A DNA stretch of 64,000 nt from Mauremys mutica (GCF_020497125.1 NC_059072.1:73353697-73417696); one strand, 5' to 3'. Counted from the first letter of the stretch, positions 1 to 12,177 are shown. Translations and numbers: made by a program. The notes: a model not told the origin generated them from the sequence alone.

Positions 1-114
1 GAGTCCAAAAGGAAACTCCTGTAGATCTTCGTTTTTCTCTTGGTCGCCGCCTGTCTCTTATTGATTTTGACTGTGATTTATCTTCTTCCTTTTCTTCTTC
101 TTTTTTCCGGCCTT
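1..114 (-). CDS. PPP1R12A: PPP1R12A exon with the Thr853-type ROCK site (partial)
   Basis: The acceptor AG is at 116-115 after a TTATTAACAG tract. The reading frame continues the G left over from the exon at 1316-1487. It encodes a Lys/Glu-rich stretch, then REKRRSTGVSFWT, which matches the second ROCK phosphorylation site of MYPT1 (Thr853 in human; the Thr codon is at 20-22). The adjacent Ser fits the PKA/PKG site. The exon is cut by the window edge, so its donor is not visible. Confidence 0.95.
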
Positions 115-1315
115 CTGTTAATAACAACATTTTTTAAATATGACACAGAAATCATGTGATCTTCTGTAATATATAACTTACATGTTAACCTGAGAGGTGC
201 TGGGGCAAGCAGCTCAGTAGCCAGTTTTATAAATTATGTGGTAACACACATCTGCTCAGAACACAGTTGTGAAATATTGTTGTAAATATCATTTAAGTGG
301 TCTGGCAAGTATTCTGTATTTCCCAATCACTCTCTGTAACATTCTACTTTAGCCACCTAACCAAAATATTTCAATAGAATACTAAGACTTCTGACAACAA
401 TCTAGAGGTTGGTTCTAATATTCAAGCTTTAAAACTTCTGCCTACTTTTTATTATGGGGGCATCTGACTGAAGAGAAACAAGCATAAAAGAATACCAGGT
501 CACACTTCCTCACATAAATATTTCCTTAGTTATAGCATCAAGAATTTAGTGCAATTGACATATGTTCATTTGTTTAAGCTTTCTTTGCCAAAAAAAAAAA
601 TCTCTTTTCGGACAATGTACTGAAATTTTCTGGATTTCATTAAGATTGTGCTACAGGTTTCCTTCTTCCTTAAATTTAGTTTCAGTTCAGCATTGGCCTT
701 ACTGACAAACTTTCTCACTTTTGAGTTCTGATTTTCCACCTCTCACATGCTTTCAACAAAATAAGCATTATTCACGGTTGCACAAACAAAACATTTACTT
801 GCTCTAATGTATTTTTATCTATTTATTTACCCTTCTATTAATACAACAAATCATACATAGCCAGCAGGCACTGTAGTAAGCACTACACTAACTTATTTAT
901 TTCAGTGCTTCCAGTCTTCACGGTTTTAAAATGAATCTGTTAAAAGATGAACCAAGGATGAGATAGAAACAAAAGAAATAAAACATTCAAGGTGAAAATA
1001 CCCCTTTGCTTTGATTTTGGCTTCCTTGAACAGCATTCTTTTTTCTCTCACCAAACAGAATTGCAACATAGTATTATGGAAATCTGACCCAAATTCAGGA
1101 TCACTTCACAATAGAAGGAAATAAAGTATTATATATTGGGAGGCACCACTTGAAGACAGTTGCTTCAGAAGATAATGATCCTAGGGAGGCAGCGATGCTT
1201 AAAGTGGCGTTAAGAAATCCCTTACCTCATAACACATGCAGTTTAAGACCCTCAGTAGAGACAAAAGATCCTCTAATAAATAAGCAAAGAAAAAAGTCAA
1301 AACATATAGTCTTAC
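115..1315 (-). other. Intron, no recognised element
   Basis: AT-rich intronic sequence between the exons at 1-114 and 1316-1487. There is a short A run near 590. I see no coding similarity, terminal repeat or target duplication. Confidence 0.7.
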
Positions 1316-1487
1316 CTCTCTCATTTTCTTTTGTTCCACTCCTGGGATAAACAGAAGTTATACCTATAAGGCTGTTTGGTCTGTTTACTTGACTTGAAGT
1401 AGAAAGAGAACTAGTGGAGGTGGAAAGCGAAGAGGATGATGAAGTAGTTGGAGTTGTAGTTGAAACTGGCCTATAACGATGATAGGG
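1316..1487 (-). CDS. PPP1R12A: PPP1R12A exon, Ser/Thr-rich linker
   Basis: 172 bp, acceptor CTGAACAG and donor GTAAGAC. It encodes a YRPVSTTT...LSTSSQVNRPNSLIG segment, matching the Ser/Thr-rich linker that follows the E/K-rich helix in MYPT1. It starts in phase 0 and ends with one base of the next codon, completed by the exon at 1-114. Its tail KENER is conserved. The intron before it (1488-1680) is only 193 bp. Confidence 0.95.
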
Positions 1488-1680
1488 CTGTTCAGCAGAA
1501 AAAAGTAAATATTAATTTCCAAAGATTAAAAGGAGAGATAAAAATACCCATCATATAGGATATTAACATAAGACATTTAAATAAGTAAAGAAAACTTAAG
1601 CCTACTATAATTTTAGTACCACCAAACAAAAATTAAGATTTATAACAATTACACCACTTAAAAGGAAAAGTATGAGATAC

Positions 1681-1872
1681 CTCCTCAAGAGTTCTGGAAT
1701 ATCTTTGTCTAAAGTCATCTTCTTTAGTTTCTGATTCCTTCTTGTCCTCCTGTTTTTCTTTGTCTTGTTTTTCCTTCTCCTCCTTTTCTTCATTCTCTTG
1801 TTCTCTGGTTCGTGTAGGACGACTTCTTCCTATAGTTTTTTCAGCTTCTTGAAGATCAGTCAGTGTTACACC
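1681..1872 (-). CDS. PPP1R12A: PPP1R12A exon, E/K-rich helix
   Basis: 192 bp (64 codons), phase 0 at both ends, acceptor TTTTTCCACAG and donor GTATCT. It begins GVTLTDLQEAEKTIGRSR, directly after the Thr696 site. It continues into a highly charged segment of alternating Glu and Lys (EEKEKQDKEKQEDKKE), which should form a stable single helix. It ends with FRQRYSRTLEE. The length is a multiple of three, so skipping would keep the frame. Confidence 0.96.
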
Positions 1873-2227
1873 CTGTGGAAAAAAACAGAAGCAAAAAGCA
1901 ACATTTCAACAGGTGTCACTTACAGTTTTTACTATTACTGATGGCCAGTCTATAAACTCCTAAAATAGATTTAAAGTTTTTAACTCTGGAGTGTTTTTCT
2001 TCCATTTTGCAATTAACAAAACTTACTCTTTATTCTGTACCCTCAACACGTGCCTGCTAAACTGTAGATCAATAATGGCTGCTTCTGTGATATGATTTTC
2101 AATGGGACATTACACTTCTAAATCATGGTGGCACTTTAGAAAATTCCACCCTAGATCTTTTTTCCACTGTATTATAATATTTTAGAGAGAAAGTTTATGA
2201 AAATACAGCAGTATTCATGCATTAGAC

Positions 2228-2312
2228 TGCTGAATTTAAGAGGCGTTGAGCCTTCAGACATTCCACTGACTACAACTAGAGTTGTGGGTACTCAGCACAC
2301 CTGAAAAAATCA
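2228..2312. repeat. Palindromic dispersed repeat fragment
   Basis: Contains GAGTTGTGGGTACTCAGCAC. The same core sits in a fuller palindromic copy near 49877-49990, so this is a dispersed family. From memory, amniote genomes carry many copies of this self-complementary type. The arms here are strongly diverged. Confidence 0.5.
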
Positions 2313-2599
2313 TGCCTGCAGCACTTACTGCCCTTACATTTCCTCACAGTGGTTTCTGCTTAACTGAATAGGCTGACATTTATCGTTATGAATTTTCATG
2401 TTACTTTGAAGATAAAATTATCTGAGCTGTCTACTGCTATGGAAACAGAACATCTCAAGGAAATGCTAGGTATTCTCTTCTTGAGTTTCAGCCAGTGTGA
2501 TTTACTGAAATTCTGATGATGCCAACTGCGAGATGGGACTAGGACTAACATATGTGAGCTAGACCTATTGTGTCCAGCATTGATAGAGACTGTCAACAT

Positions 2600-3690
2600 T
2601 TCCCTACAGAAGACATTGTGTCAGCTGTTCTTAAAGAAACTGTTGTGTGGCCTCTTTTCTTGAAGCCAGCTCTTGAAAGAGATCATTTTGCTGTCAACTC
2701 TCTCTCTTTTCCAGGGAAGGGCATGGACAGGCTTGTGGTAGGGTAGCTCTGATAGTTTCTTCAATTTACAGATTCTCTTGACTTTAGTCAATCTGATTAT
2801 AGGTTTGGTTTTAGATTAGAAAGTGCAATGATTATATTATTTGATTATTTCTTCCTAGCCCTGGATTAAGTTAAAGCAACCTTGCTGAATCATTTATATC
2901 TGTCAGCAGACGCTAATGGGTGGATGGAATCACTTTTTGGTGTTTCTGCTGCTATCTTTTTGAGTGGACTCAAATGATAATTATGGACAATTGCTCCTCT
3001 GCCTTTAGGGCATTCATGTGGGGGTACTAGAGCTGTCTATTTTGTCTTCCTCTTTGTTTTATGTGTATTTGAGGATACTGGAAGAGTTAGTGAGAGGATG
3101 TGGGCTGCAACATATTCAATATACCGAGGACTCCCAGATCTCTCTCTTTTTTGGTATGGGCTAGTGCATTGGAACATGTGTACTAGGGGCTATATGATTT
3201 TTAAGGATTAGAGGAGTTGTAACTAGCTACCACTTAATTCCGATAAGATGATGATACGGTTTGTTGTTGGCTTGGGAGAAATAGCTGAAAGACTGTACCA
3301 GTGCCCGAAATCAGAGTGCGCAACTATTATTTGTAAAAGACATACACAAAACTACAGAGTGTTCTTAGATCTTGGGTTAGTCCTAGATGTTCAAAGAGCA
3401 CTTCTCTCCCTCCCCCCTCCAATCTATATCTAGGCATACTAGCTTGAACTTTTCTCTTTGATGTGGAACACACCACAGATCCAGGTCTGTCACTTCAATC
3501 AAGGGCCCATTCAGAAACTGAAGCAAATATAATATACCAGGCCTGCTTCTTAAATAGAGTTTCAAGCCTGGAGCACCTCGCACTGTGTTTCAGACAATGT
3601 AATGGCTACCAGTAAGTTTCCTTGTGGAATTCAAAGTGTTGGTTTTAAAGGTCTAAATAGCTTGGGACCCAATTATCCAGGCATGTCATA
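2600..3690 (+). mobile_element. Decayed non-LTR retrotransposon (L2/L3/CR1-like)
   Basis: Conceptual plus-strand translation shows scattered reverse transcriptase blocks in the right order. A KPALERD...PGKGMDRLVV block (about 2660-2740) resembles the region before RT domain motifs. QYTEDSQISL (about 3118-3150) occupies the place of the YADDTQLYL catalytic motif with the active-site residues lost. FKVLVLKGLNSLGPNYPG (about 3630-3685) resembles the C-terminal KALHGLGP block. Frames are broken many times, so it is an old relic. Confidence 0.6.
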
Positions 3691-4059
3691 TTGTCACAGC
3701 TAAAAACAATAAAGATGTTCAACTGGAGCCACTTTGCTATATAACAGGAAAAGGCTTTCAGGAAGACACTCTGTGGGGAAACCTCTGCTTGCTTCCCTCC
3801 AGTCTGCAGTCTGGATCTTTAACCTTAAGGGCACACTGGAAGGCCCATCTTTTCTCCCAAACATTTTGAGAGGAAGAGGTTTAAATTTGGAGAGGTGGTG
3901 TTGTTTGCAGTGTGGTTTATTTTATCTGCTGGTATGTACTGAGTTTACACTGGGGAGAACAGTCACTGTATTTGAAGTTTTACTGTGAAAATTATGATGT
4001 TATTGCAGAGTTTGGCACCAATTTATTTGTTCATAAATGAAAAAAACAAAAGACTGTAC

Positions 4060-4150
4060 CTGTGTGGATCTTCTGGACTGTCTTGCTTGCCTGGATCTAG
4101 CTTTTCTTTGAGACTCAGACTCTTCATCCCGAACAGGAGTGAGGTATGAT
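4060..4150 (-). CDS. PPP1R12A: PPP1R12A exon ending in the Thr696-type ROCK site
   Basis: 91 bp, acceptor TTACTCTTCAG and donor GTACAG. It begins with the last base of a Ser codon and encodes YLTPVRDEESESQRKARSR, then QARQSRRSTQ. The Thr in RRST (codon at 4063-4065) corresponds to human Thr696, the main inhibitory ROCK/ZIPK site; the preceding Ser corresponds to the PKA/PKG site. The site sits two codons from the splice junction, and the next exon supplies the downstream GVTLTD. Confidence 0.97.
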
Positions 4151-7100
4151 CTGAAGAGTAAAATTAAAATAATATTCAATAACCACTAATTTTTGCACAA
4201 TGCATTAAATGATGAAAGAAATGGACATTTGCAATGTGATATGATTGAAAATCAATGCAATTATTAAAAAAACCCAAAACTAAATTCTACATAATGTAAC
4301 TCGATTCATAAATCTGTCTTTGAAAATGCAAGAAATACAGAACTGTATTTTGAATAAATCTTAGCATAATTATAGCCAGTTAATCTTTAAGTGTTATATC
4401 AGAATTATGTCACCAAAATGCACTACTGATCTAGACAAATATCCTAACCAGTCAATTTTCTTATTTACAATAAACTCATTTTGCCATTTTCTCTCAACAC
4501 CACTTTCTTACGCTATTTTGGTATTCTACCAGTCTGCTAAAACAAGGGTGGAGTATCTCAGATATATAGTGTGTGGGTATATATGAGTGACTATGAAGCT
4601 TTAATGTACATTTTATATGCTTAATGTAAAGAATATCGCTATTACAGGAAAGCCCTACTATGCCATCTATTGTCTCAGAGTATTAAAAACCCAGAGTACG
4701 TGACTGCTCAGTAAATGAATTTGGAAAACTTTTTAGAAACAAACCATATTTAGCACTGATTAGGTAGCATTGTTACCAAGCAAATCTATTTCATATACGA
4801 GTTTGCTATTCCCCTAACTTTAGTCTACTCTGAATATAGCTATAGGTTAGTGAAATATTGTCATTTTTTCAGTATTAAAGGTTTGTAGTCATTTTATAAA
4901 AGCAAAGATCATACAAACATCTAGAACAACAGCCTCTAAATAATAGATTTTTAGCCATGTTGCCAAGCAAAACAAAACATTAAAACATAACACTTAGCCT
5001 CATGACTAATCAACCTCCCCAAAAGTCCATGGCAGTTAAAACTCCAAGTAGTTTTACAAGACACAAGATCTAAAACTAGCACTCTTCTCTAACTCTGGGG
5101 GAAAGAGAACAAAGTTTTCTGAATTATTTTCATGAGAGATTCTGTTTCATATATAAATTTGAGTGCTCTATCCTAAAGCCATTAAATGAATGTCTGCTTT
5201 TGAGGCTTCAACTTTCTCAGATTTGAAGGACAAATCTTGAACCCAGTGTAAAATGTGTCTATGTGACCAAGGTCTTATGTGACTTTCATGCCCTGCAAAG
5301 GAGGACAGGAGAATTTGTATAGAAGCAGATCCTTAAATCCCACCCCTTCCTTCACCTTAGCCTGTACACCTACAGCCCACTGTGTATTACCATACAGGGA
5401 CCCCTGCACATAGGGGGGACCCAATTTATGGATGCTCCACGGCTCCTTTACACTAGCTCTGATTGCGTAAAAGAGTTCTAAAGCTATCACAAGGGCCCCA
5501 AAAGAATATCTCCTATGTACAGGGAGACTTCTCTGCGGGTGTACACTACGCCAACCCTTGACCGCTTCCATCAGAAGCCCGCGGGGCAGGTGGCTTGCTT
5601 GGGTGCTCTCACAACCCTGCTATTCCAGCTGCTTTAATAGCCCACAGAATCTGTTGGCTGTTCACTACAAATTAGTCCAGGCAGCTCAGTACAAATTAAT
5701 CCAGCCTCAAAGCTGCTCTCACGTGTGGTAGAGGCTGGCCAAAGCCTCCACAATCATAGCACAGGGGAGGTGCCAAAATGTGAGAAGCCATTTCCTCCCT
5801 GAACTTTCTGGGTCCTCATGCTGAGCTACGTTCTGACACATGGATCAGCTGTGCTCAGGGTTTATGCTCCCTGCATCCCCCTCTCCCACAAGCATCTTCC
5901 TACCTCCTTTGTGCAGCAGAACAACAAGTGAGGCCTCATCAGCTGTGGACACAGGATTTGCCCTTTACTGAATTATCTATAAAACTATAATAATCCCATT
6001 AAAAATCTTAATGGAACTGCTGATTTTCTATTACAGGATAATAAACCAGTGCTAGACCTATTAATAATCAGTTCTTTGCTGTGTAACACAGTTATTTAGA
6101 AGTATCAAGTATATTTTAGCATCTTTAGAGTAACAAAGTTGGAAAAAAAAGCTGAGAAGCAGCCAAAAATTAAGGCCTTGAAACAAAGTTCTATTCACAA
6201 ATTATATATCCTGCATTCCAAGTTTGAGGACAACAAACTGTGCAGCCTTGAACCATTCTGGGTCCCAGAACTGGTCAATGTATCCATCTTTCACAATAAT
6301 GACTTAGCTACTATTACATTTTCTGATGCTGTATACAAACCGGTTGGTTATGTTTTATTAGTTTTTTTGTAAAGCACATATTTGTTAACGTTGGAAACAT
6401 TCCTTTACTTTTGGGAGACCGCTCGCTAAAAACATCATTAAGAATAGTTCTTTAAATTAATGAGATGTTGGCCAATTTGAAAACACTAAAATTATTTAAC
6501 AACATTTTTGAGAGGATGTTCTATCTTTAAAAAAAACAAATAATTGCACAAACTAATATTGGATTATCACCCATGTTCTACCTCTACTTTACCAACAGAC
6601 AGATTAAAAATGAAAAGACAGATTTGCCTTAATATATACAAACATAGCTATTTCTACAAGTGCCTTCCGTCCTGCTATGTAACATCTATAAAATACTATC
6701 CATAAGAACGTTCATTTCCCATCCTCCTCTCACCATCCATGTAGTATTTTTGGTAGCTCTTCTCTTTTGCTAGATAGCGAGGCCTAGTCTAGATTAGGAA
6801 AAAAGGTTTTAATTTTTTAAAAACTGGGCTAGCTAACGTGTTTGGAAATACCACTTACCACCTAAACCTTGCCTTCATCAGGAAAACCACATAATTTTAG
6901 CTTATTAGGTAACAAACATGTTAAAATTCTAATGTAGAAGGGACCAACCGCTGCTGGCAGCCCTGGGGGTGGGGTCACTACTTTGCCACTCCTTCCCCCA
7001 ACCCCATCAGCACCCAGGAGGCTGTGGCCGCACGAAAAGTCCCCAAGGTTTACCTCGGCTGGCTAACGCATGTTGAAACACAAACTGCCATGTCTACACT

Positions 7101-7283
7101 AGGATTTTAAGATGTTAGTTATCATTTTTAAACACACACACACACACGTTTTATATCACCTTAAAAATTGTCTTAGCTGGCCAGGCTCTACTCTGGGCTT
7201 TCCCCGATTAGACCAATGAGCTAACAAGATTTTAAAGGTGTTAAACTGCTTCTACACTAGATGCTAAGTAGTGTTTCAAATTG
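4151..7283 (-). other. Intron, left part, mostly unassigned
   Basis: AT-rich sequence, with a noticeably more GC-rich block at about 5250-5950 that I could not assign to a repeat or a gene. A (CA)n run lies at 7133-7147. No exon with correct splice sites was found. Confidence 0.6.
7133..7147 (+). repeat. (CA)n microsatellite
   Basis: A short run of about seven AC dinucleotides. Confidence 0.8.
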
Positions 7284-7394
7284 TGGACTGGTTTACACTA
7301 GAAAATTTGATCAACCCAGCTACATTGCTCTGGGGTGTGAAAACTTCACAACCTTGAGCAACGTAATTAAGCCAACCTAAGTCTCTATGTAGAC

Positions 7395-10334
7395 CAGGGG
7401 TCTCAAACATGCGGCCCATGGGCCGCATGCGGCCCTCGGAGCTCTTCCCTGCGGCCCGCGGAGCTCCCCCAGTTACTTCCTGTCGCCGCCAAACTCCCCT
7501 CACCCCCGCCCCCCTCCCCGAGTTATTTTCTGTGCCTAAGCTCCCCGCGCGCTGCTCCCCAATGTTTGGGGCCAGGTCTCTCCCCTGGCCCCACCTTCCT
7601 CCCCCACGTGCCTCCCCCCAGTGTCTCCCGGCCCCCACTTGCTGCCCCCTCACCGCCCGGGAGCCTGCCCGGGAGCTCACGCTGACTCCACTCCTCCGCT
7701 ATGCCGGCTTCCGGCATCACCTGCTGCCGCAGGGTCCTAGCGCCCCCCTGCACTAGGGCCAGGGCAGGCTGCCCTTCCCCTGCCCTTCTGCCCTAGTCCT
7801 GAGACTCTCCAATGCCCCGAGCCTCTCCAATGCCTCAAACCCCTCACCCTCAGCCCCACAGCCCTCACCCCTGCACCCCCTCCTATCCCCAAACTCCGTC
7901 CCAAAGCCTGCACCCCCACCCCCTGCCGCAGCCTGGAGCCTGCACCGAGCACAGAGCCTGCACTCCAGACCCCCTCCCCCACCCAAACTCCAGCCCAGGG
8001 CCTGTACTCCAGACCCCCTCCCCCACCCAAACTCCCTCCCAGAGCCTTAGGCAGTAAATCTAAGTGCGTGTTTTGTCCTTTGAGTGAGGTGCATTACTGA
8101 GTGTATATATTTATTAAAACTGCTTGGAAATGACTTCGTCAAAAAAAAGAACACTCATGGAAGAAAAGAGAGTTTTCCAAGACAAATGGGAGAATTTATA
8201 TTTTTTCACAGAGGTAAAAGATAAAATTCAATGCCTTATTTGTCAGCAAACGATTGCTGTTCCCAAGGAGTATAACGTGCGTCGGCACTATGACACGATG
8301 CACCGTGAAAAATATGATGCATTCACCGGAAAAATCCGAGAGGAAAAAGTTCAGCAACTTAAAGCAGCATTTGCCAAGCAAAGAAATTTATTTTCAGGGA
8401 TTAACAAGTCTAGCGAAGATTCAGTAAGAGCAAGTTTTGTGATAAGCGAAATGATAGCTAAATCATCGCGACCTTTTACAGAAGGCTTATTCATAAAAGA
8501 ATGTCTTATGAAGGCCAGTGAAATTTTATGTCCTGATAGGAAGAAAGTTTTTGAAGGCATAAGCTTGTCTGCAAATACAGTTGCCTGCAGGATAACGGAT
8601 TTAGCTGATAATGTGCAAAAACAATTGATTCAAATGGCAAAAGACTTTGAAGTATTTTCAATTGCTCTTGATGAGAGTACAGATGTATCAGATACCACAC
8701 AGTGTGCAGTGTTCATTAGAGGTGTGGACTGCAATTTGAATATAACTGAAGAATTGCTAGACTTAATGCCACTGAAGAGTACCACAACGGGACGTGACAT
8801 ATTTCAAGGATTGGAAGAGTGCATTGAAAAAGCTGCGCTGCCATGGAACAAACTCGTATCTTTGGCTACGGACGGTGTGCCATCAATGTGCTCTGAAAAC
8901 ATTGGTGTGGTTGGATTATTGAAGACCAAACTGAACAGCCTCAATATACCAGGAATTAGCTTCACCAGTATACATTGTATTTTGCACCAAGAAGCCCTGT
9001 GTAGTAAAAGTCTACAAATGAAAGAAGTTATGGATGTAGTTGTTAAAACTGTTAATTTTATACATGCACGAGGGCTGAATCACAGACAGTTCACTTCTTT
9101 TCTAGCAAGTATGGACAGTGAATATGGGGAACTTCTGTATCACACTCAAGTTAGATGGCTGAGTCGTGGAAATGTTTTGAAGCGTTTTTTTGCACTTAAA
9201 GAGGAGATTGATTCCTTCATGAAAACAAAAAACAAGGAGGTTCCACAGCTTGCTGATTCCACTTTTATCTGCAACCTTGCTTTTCTAACAGATGTAACTG
9301 ATCACCTGAATGCATTGAACTTGAAACTTCAGGGTAGAAAACAGGTGATAACACAGATGTATGACAGTATTAAGTCATTCAAAGTCAAGCTTACTTTATG
9401 GGGGAAACAGCTGACTGCTGGCAATTTGGTCCATTTCTCAACTCTGAATTCCTTAGGAAAAGTTGAACCCAAATCCTTGAAAGAATATGCAGAGATCATT
9501 TCTAACTTACACAAACAGTTTGATGTGCGGTTTAAAGATTTCAAGGCACTTGAACCACATTTTCAACTTTTTTCCACACCATTTGCTGTTGAAATTGACA
9601 GAGGAAATGCAGATGGAGTTAGTGGAGCTTCAGTGTGACACGATTTTGAAGCAGAAGTATACAGATGTTGGAATTCCAGAATTCTACAGGTTTCTTTCAC
9701 AAGAAAGATTTCCCATGTTATTCTCTGCTTCTGCAAGGATAATGGCAATGTTTGGAAGTACATATATATGTGAACAGTTTTTCTCTTCCATGAAGATTAA
9801 CAAATCTGTGTTAAGGTCAAGGCTCACTGATGAACATTTGCAAGCAACACTGAGATTGGTTTCGTCTCAGGATATCAAACCTAATATTGATGCTCTGGTT
9901 GATGCAAAACGCTGCCAGCTAAGTGGCCAAAAATGAAATGACTGTCAAAATTAGCACTGACGTTTCACATTACAGTTAAAGAAGTTAATAAAAAAGTTAA
10001 TAAATTGACTTTTAATAGCATACTATATTTTAATACTATACTACTATATTACTCTTCATTTTTTTTTCTGCCTACCTCCAGGCGCTTCCCGCCGCCAAGC
10101 CGCCAAACAGCTGTTGGTGGCGCTTAGCACTTTCCAGGAGGGAGGGGGAGGAGCGGGGAGCTGCGCGCTTAGGGGAGGAGGTGGAGAAGAGACAGGGCAG
10201 GGGCGGGGCCTCATGGAAGGGGTGGATTGGGGGTGGGGCCAGGGGCAGCAAGGGGGCGTGTCAGTGATGCGGCCCTCAGGCCAATGCAATAGTCCTCATG
10301 CAGCCATTGGGGTCATTTGAATTTGAGACCCCTG
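7395..10334 (+). mobile_element. hAT (Charlie-like) DNA transposon, copy 1, near full length
   Basis: 2940 bp with terminal inverted repeats CAGGGGTCTCAAA at both ends. The 8-bp target duplication is ATGTAGAC (7387-7394) and GTGTAGAC (10335-10342), with one mismatch, as expected for hAT elements. Both ends are GC-rich (about 7410-8040 and 10080-10300). The interior carries a broken transposase gene. A sister copy of the same family lies inverted at 22197-25102. Confidence 0.92.
8130..9936 (+). pseudogene. hAT transposase with BED zinc finger (frameshifted)
   Basis: The ATG at 8130 opens a frame to a stop at 9638. The N-terminal BED finger has C35, C38, H53 and H58 (C-x2-C-x14-H-x4-H). The hAT RNase H-like core follows, with IALDESTDVS and LATDGVPSM as the first catalytic Asp blocks. 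The C-terminal hATC dimerisation domain (FPMLFSASARIMAMF...EQFFSSMK) continues in another frame to 9936. Compared with copy 2, an 8-bp deletion near 9599 causes the shift, so full-length protein is not made. The overall type resembles the Charlie8-like transposase domesticated in GTF2IRD2. Confidence 0.88.
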
Positions 10335-10574
10335 GTGTAGACAGTGCTAGGTCAATAGAAGAATTCTTTCACTGACCTTCTTTCGGAAAGGTGGATTACC
10401 TATGTCAACAGAAGAACCCTTCCCATAAGCATAGGTAGTGTCTATGCTGAAGTGCTACAGTGGCACAGCTACAGTTGTAGCATTTCAAGTGCAGACAAGC
10501 CCCATGTTAGCAACCCTGAATTAGTGATGCACGAGTGCTAATGTTCATCAAATTATGCACCAGGACCCTCAAAG

Positions 10575-12010
10575 TCTTTTGCAGTCACTACTTCCCAAGA
10601 CAGAGTACTCCATCCTGTAAGTATGGCCTATACTCTTTATTCTTAGATGTATGACTTTACTGAAATGCATAGTTTGCCTACAACTAGCTTACCAAGCAAA
10701 CCAGATACCTCTGTATCAGTGACCTGTCCTCTTCATTATTTACCACTTCTCCAATCTGTGTCATCTGCAAACTTTATCAGTTATGATATTACGTTTTCTT
10801 TATTGATGAAAATGTTAAATAGCATTGGGCTATAAATGGATCCTTGTGGTATCTCTCTACAAACACACCATTTGATTCCCCTTTTACAACTATATTTTGA
10901 GACCTAACAGTTAGCCTATTTTTAATTCATTCAATATGTGCCATGTTGATTTTGCATCTTTCTAATTTCTTAATCAAAACGTCATGCAGTTCCAAGTAAA
11001 ATGCCCTACAGAAGGCTAAGTGTACTATATCAACCAAATTTGTATTCTCATAAAAAAACTGATAAGGAGTTTGACTTCCATAAACCCAGGTGGACAGGCA
11101 TTAATTACATTACCTTCCTCTAATTCTTTAAGTTCCTTATCAGCCGTCCATTATTTAGCCCAGAAGAGATGTCAGACTGGCAGGCTTATAATTACTCAGG
11201 TTATCCTGTTTACTCTGTTATAATATCGGTACAAGATTAGCTTTCTTCTGGTCCTCTGGAACTTCCCCAGTATTGCAACAGTTACTGAAAGTCAACATTA
11301 ACAGTCCAGAGAGCTCGCTGAACTACTCTTTTAGAATGCTTGGAAGCAAGCCATCCCACCTGCTGATTTAAAAATATCTAACTTTGCTAGCTTCTGTTTA
11401 ACATCTTCCCAAGTTACTGTTGGAATGGAAAGTATTTCATCATGATATAAATACTGATCAAAAATATCTATTGAACATTTCTGACTTTTATTACTGACAA
11501 TTCTACCATTTCCATCTAGTAAAGTACTACTTTAGGATTCTTTTTGTTCCTAATATAATTAAATAACTCCTTATTGGCCTTAGCTCTGCTAGCCATAAAT
11601 TAATTTGGGTCCTTTTTGCTTTCCTTATCTATTTTCTAAAATTCTTAGTTTCCTGTTCATATTAATTGCTCCCAGCTTTTCCTTCCTTCCATTCTCACTC
11701 TCTCTCACACACACATAAGATATCTTCTTTCAGACCTCATTTCCAAATCAGGCTGGTGTTATGTTGTGACTGTTTTCGTTCTGAAACAAGGGTAGCCTTC
11801 TTTCACAATTGTGGATTTTTGGTCATCTAGTAAAATGTTCTCAAACAATTGCCAGTTATCATTGACTTTTTTTGTTTTAATTTTCTCTCAGCTGTTCTGA
11901 CTCAACTGCTTTTAGATTTGTGAAATTGCTCTTTTAAGGCACCATGTAAATATATATTACTGGTTTGGACCTGAATCTCTTTGCACATCACAAACAATCA
12001 AACCATCATC
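10575..12010 (-). mobile_element. CR1 LINE fragment (ORF2 reverse transcriptase part)
   Basis: I recognise this as an old CR1 copy on the minus strand. The reverse complement around 11070-11110 reads a degenerate version of the QHGFMxxRSCQTNLI reverse transcriptase block. Diagnostic DNA stretches include ATCCTGTAAGTATGGCCTA and GGCTTATAATTACTCAGGTT. It has many substitutions and stops and no visible 3' end. The family is from memory. Confidence 0.7.
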
Positions 12011-12094
12011 ATTTTGCACCTTCGTTTAGTCACTTTGAATGTGGTTTAAACTAAACCAGAAAAAAAGCTACTCTTACACCTGATCAAGAGTCTT

Positions 12095-12177
12095 CAGACA
12101 CGGAGTTACACTGGTATAATTATACTGGTGTAACTTTCCAGGTAGATAAACCTCTAGTCTAGACAAAGCCCTAGAGC
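12095..12177. repeat. MITE end fragment
   Basis: GTTACACTGGTATAATTATA... ending in CTAGTCTAGACAAAGCCCT, which resembles the terminal sequence of the GTCTACACT-type elements in this window. The other end is not visible. Confidence 0.45.

Larger units (their letters stand above)
1873..4059 (-). other. Intron with old LINE remnant and a palindromic repeat
   Basis: Holds a decayed LINE reverse transcriptase fragment at about 2600-3690 and a short palindromic repeat at about 2228-2312, listed separately. The rest is AT-rich with nothing recognised. Confidence 0.6.
7284..10504 (+). mobile_element. GTCTACACT-type MITE, split by a hAT element
   Basis: The two flanks, 7284-7394 and 10335-10504, together form one small TIR element. 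Its ends are TGGACTGGTTTACACT and, as reverse complement, TGGGGCTTGTCTGCACT. The interior (AACCTAAG...TGTAGACAGTGCTAGGTC) aligns with the intact related element at 13263-13551. The hAT element at 7395-10334 landed in its middle, so the MITE is older. Confidence 0.7.

Noticed and set aside
7409..8057. Overlapping open frames of 75-135 codons on both strands
   Set aside because: They lie in the GC-rich, CCC/GGG-biased terminal region of hAT copy 1 and have low-complexity Pro/Ala or Gly/Arg translations; no domain or conservation signal.
10056..10320. Open frames on both strands near the end of hAT copy 1
   Set aside because: GC-rich terminal region of the transposon; mirrored in copy 2 without frame conservation.
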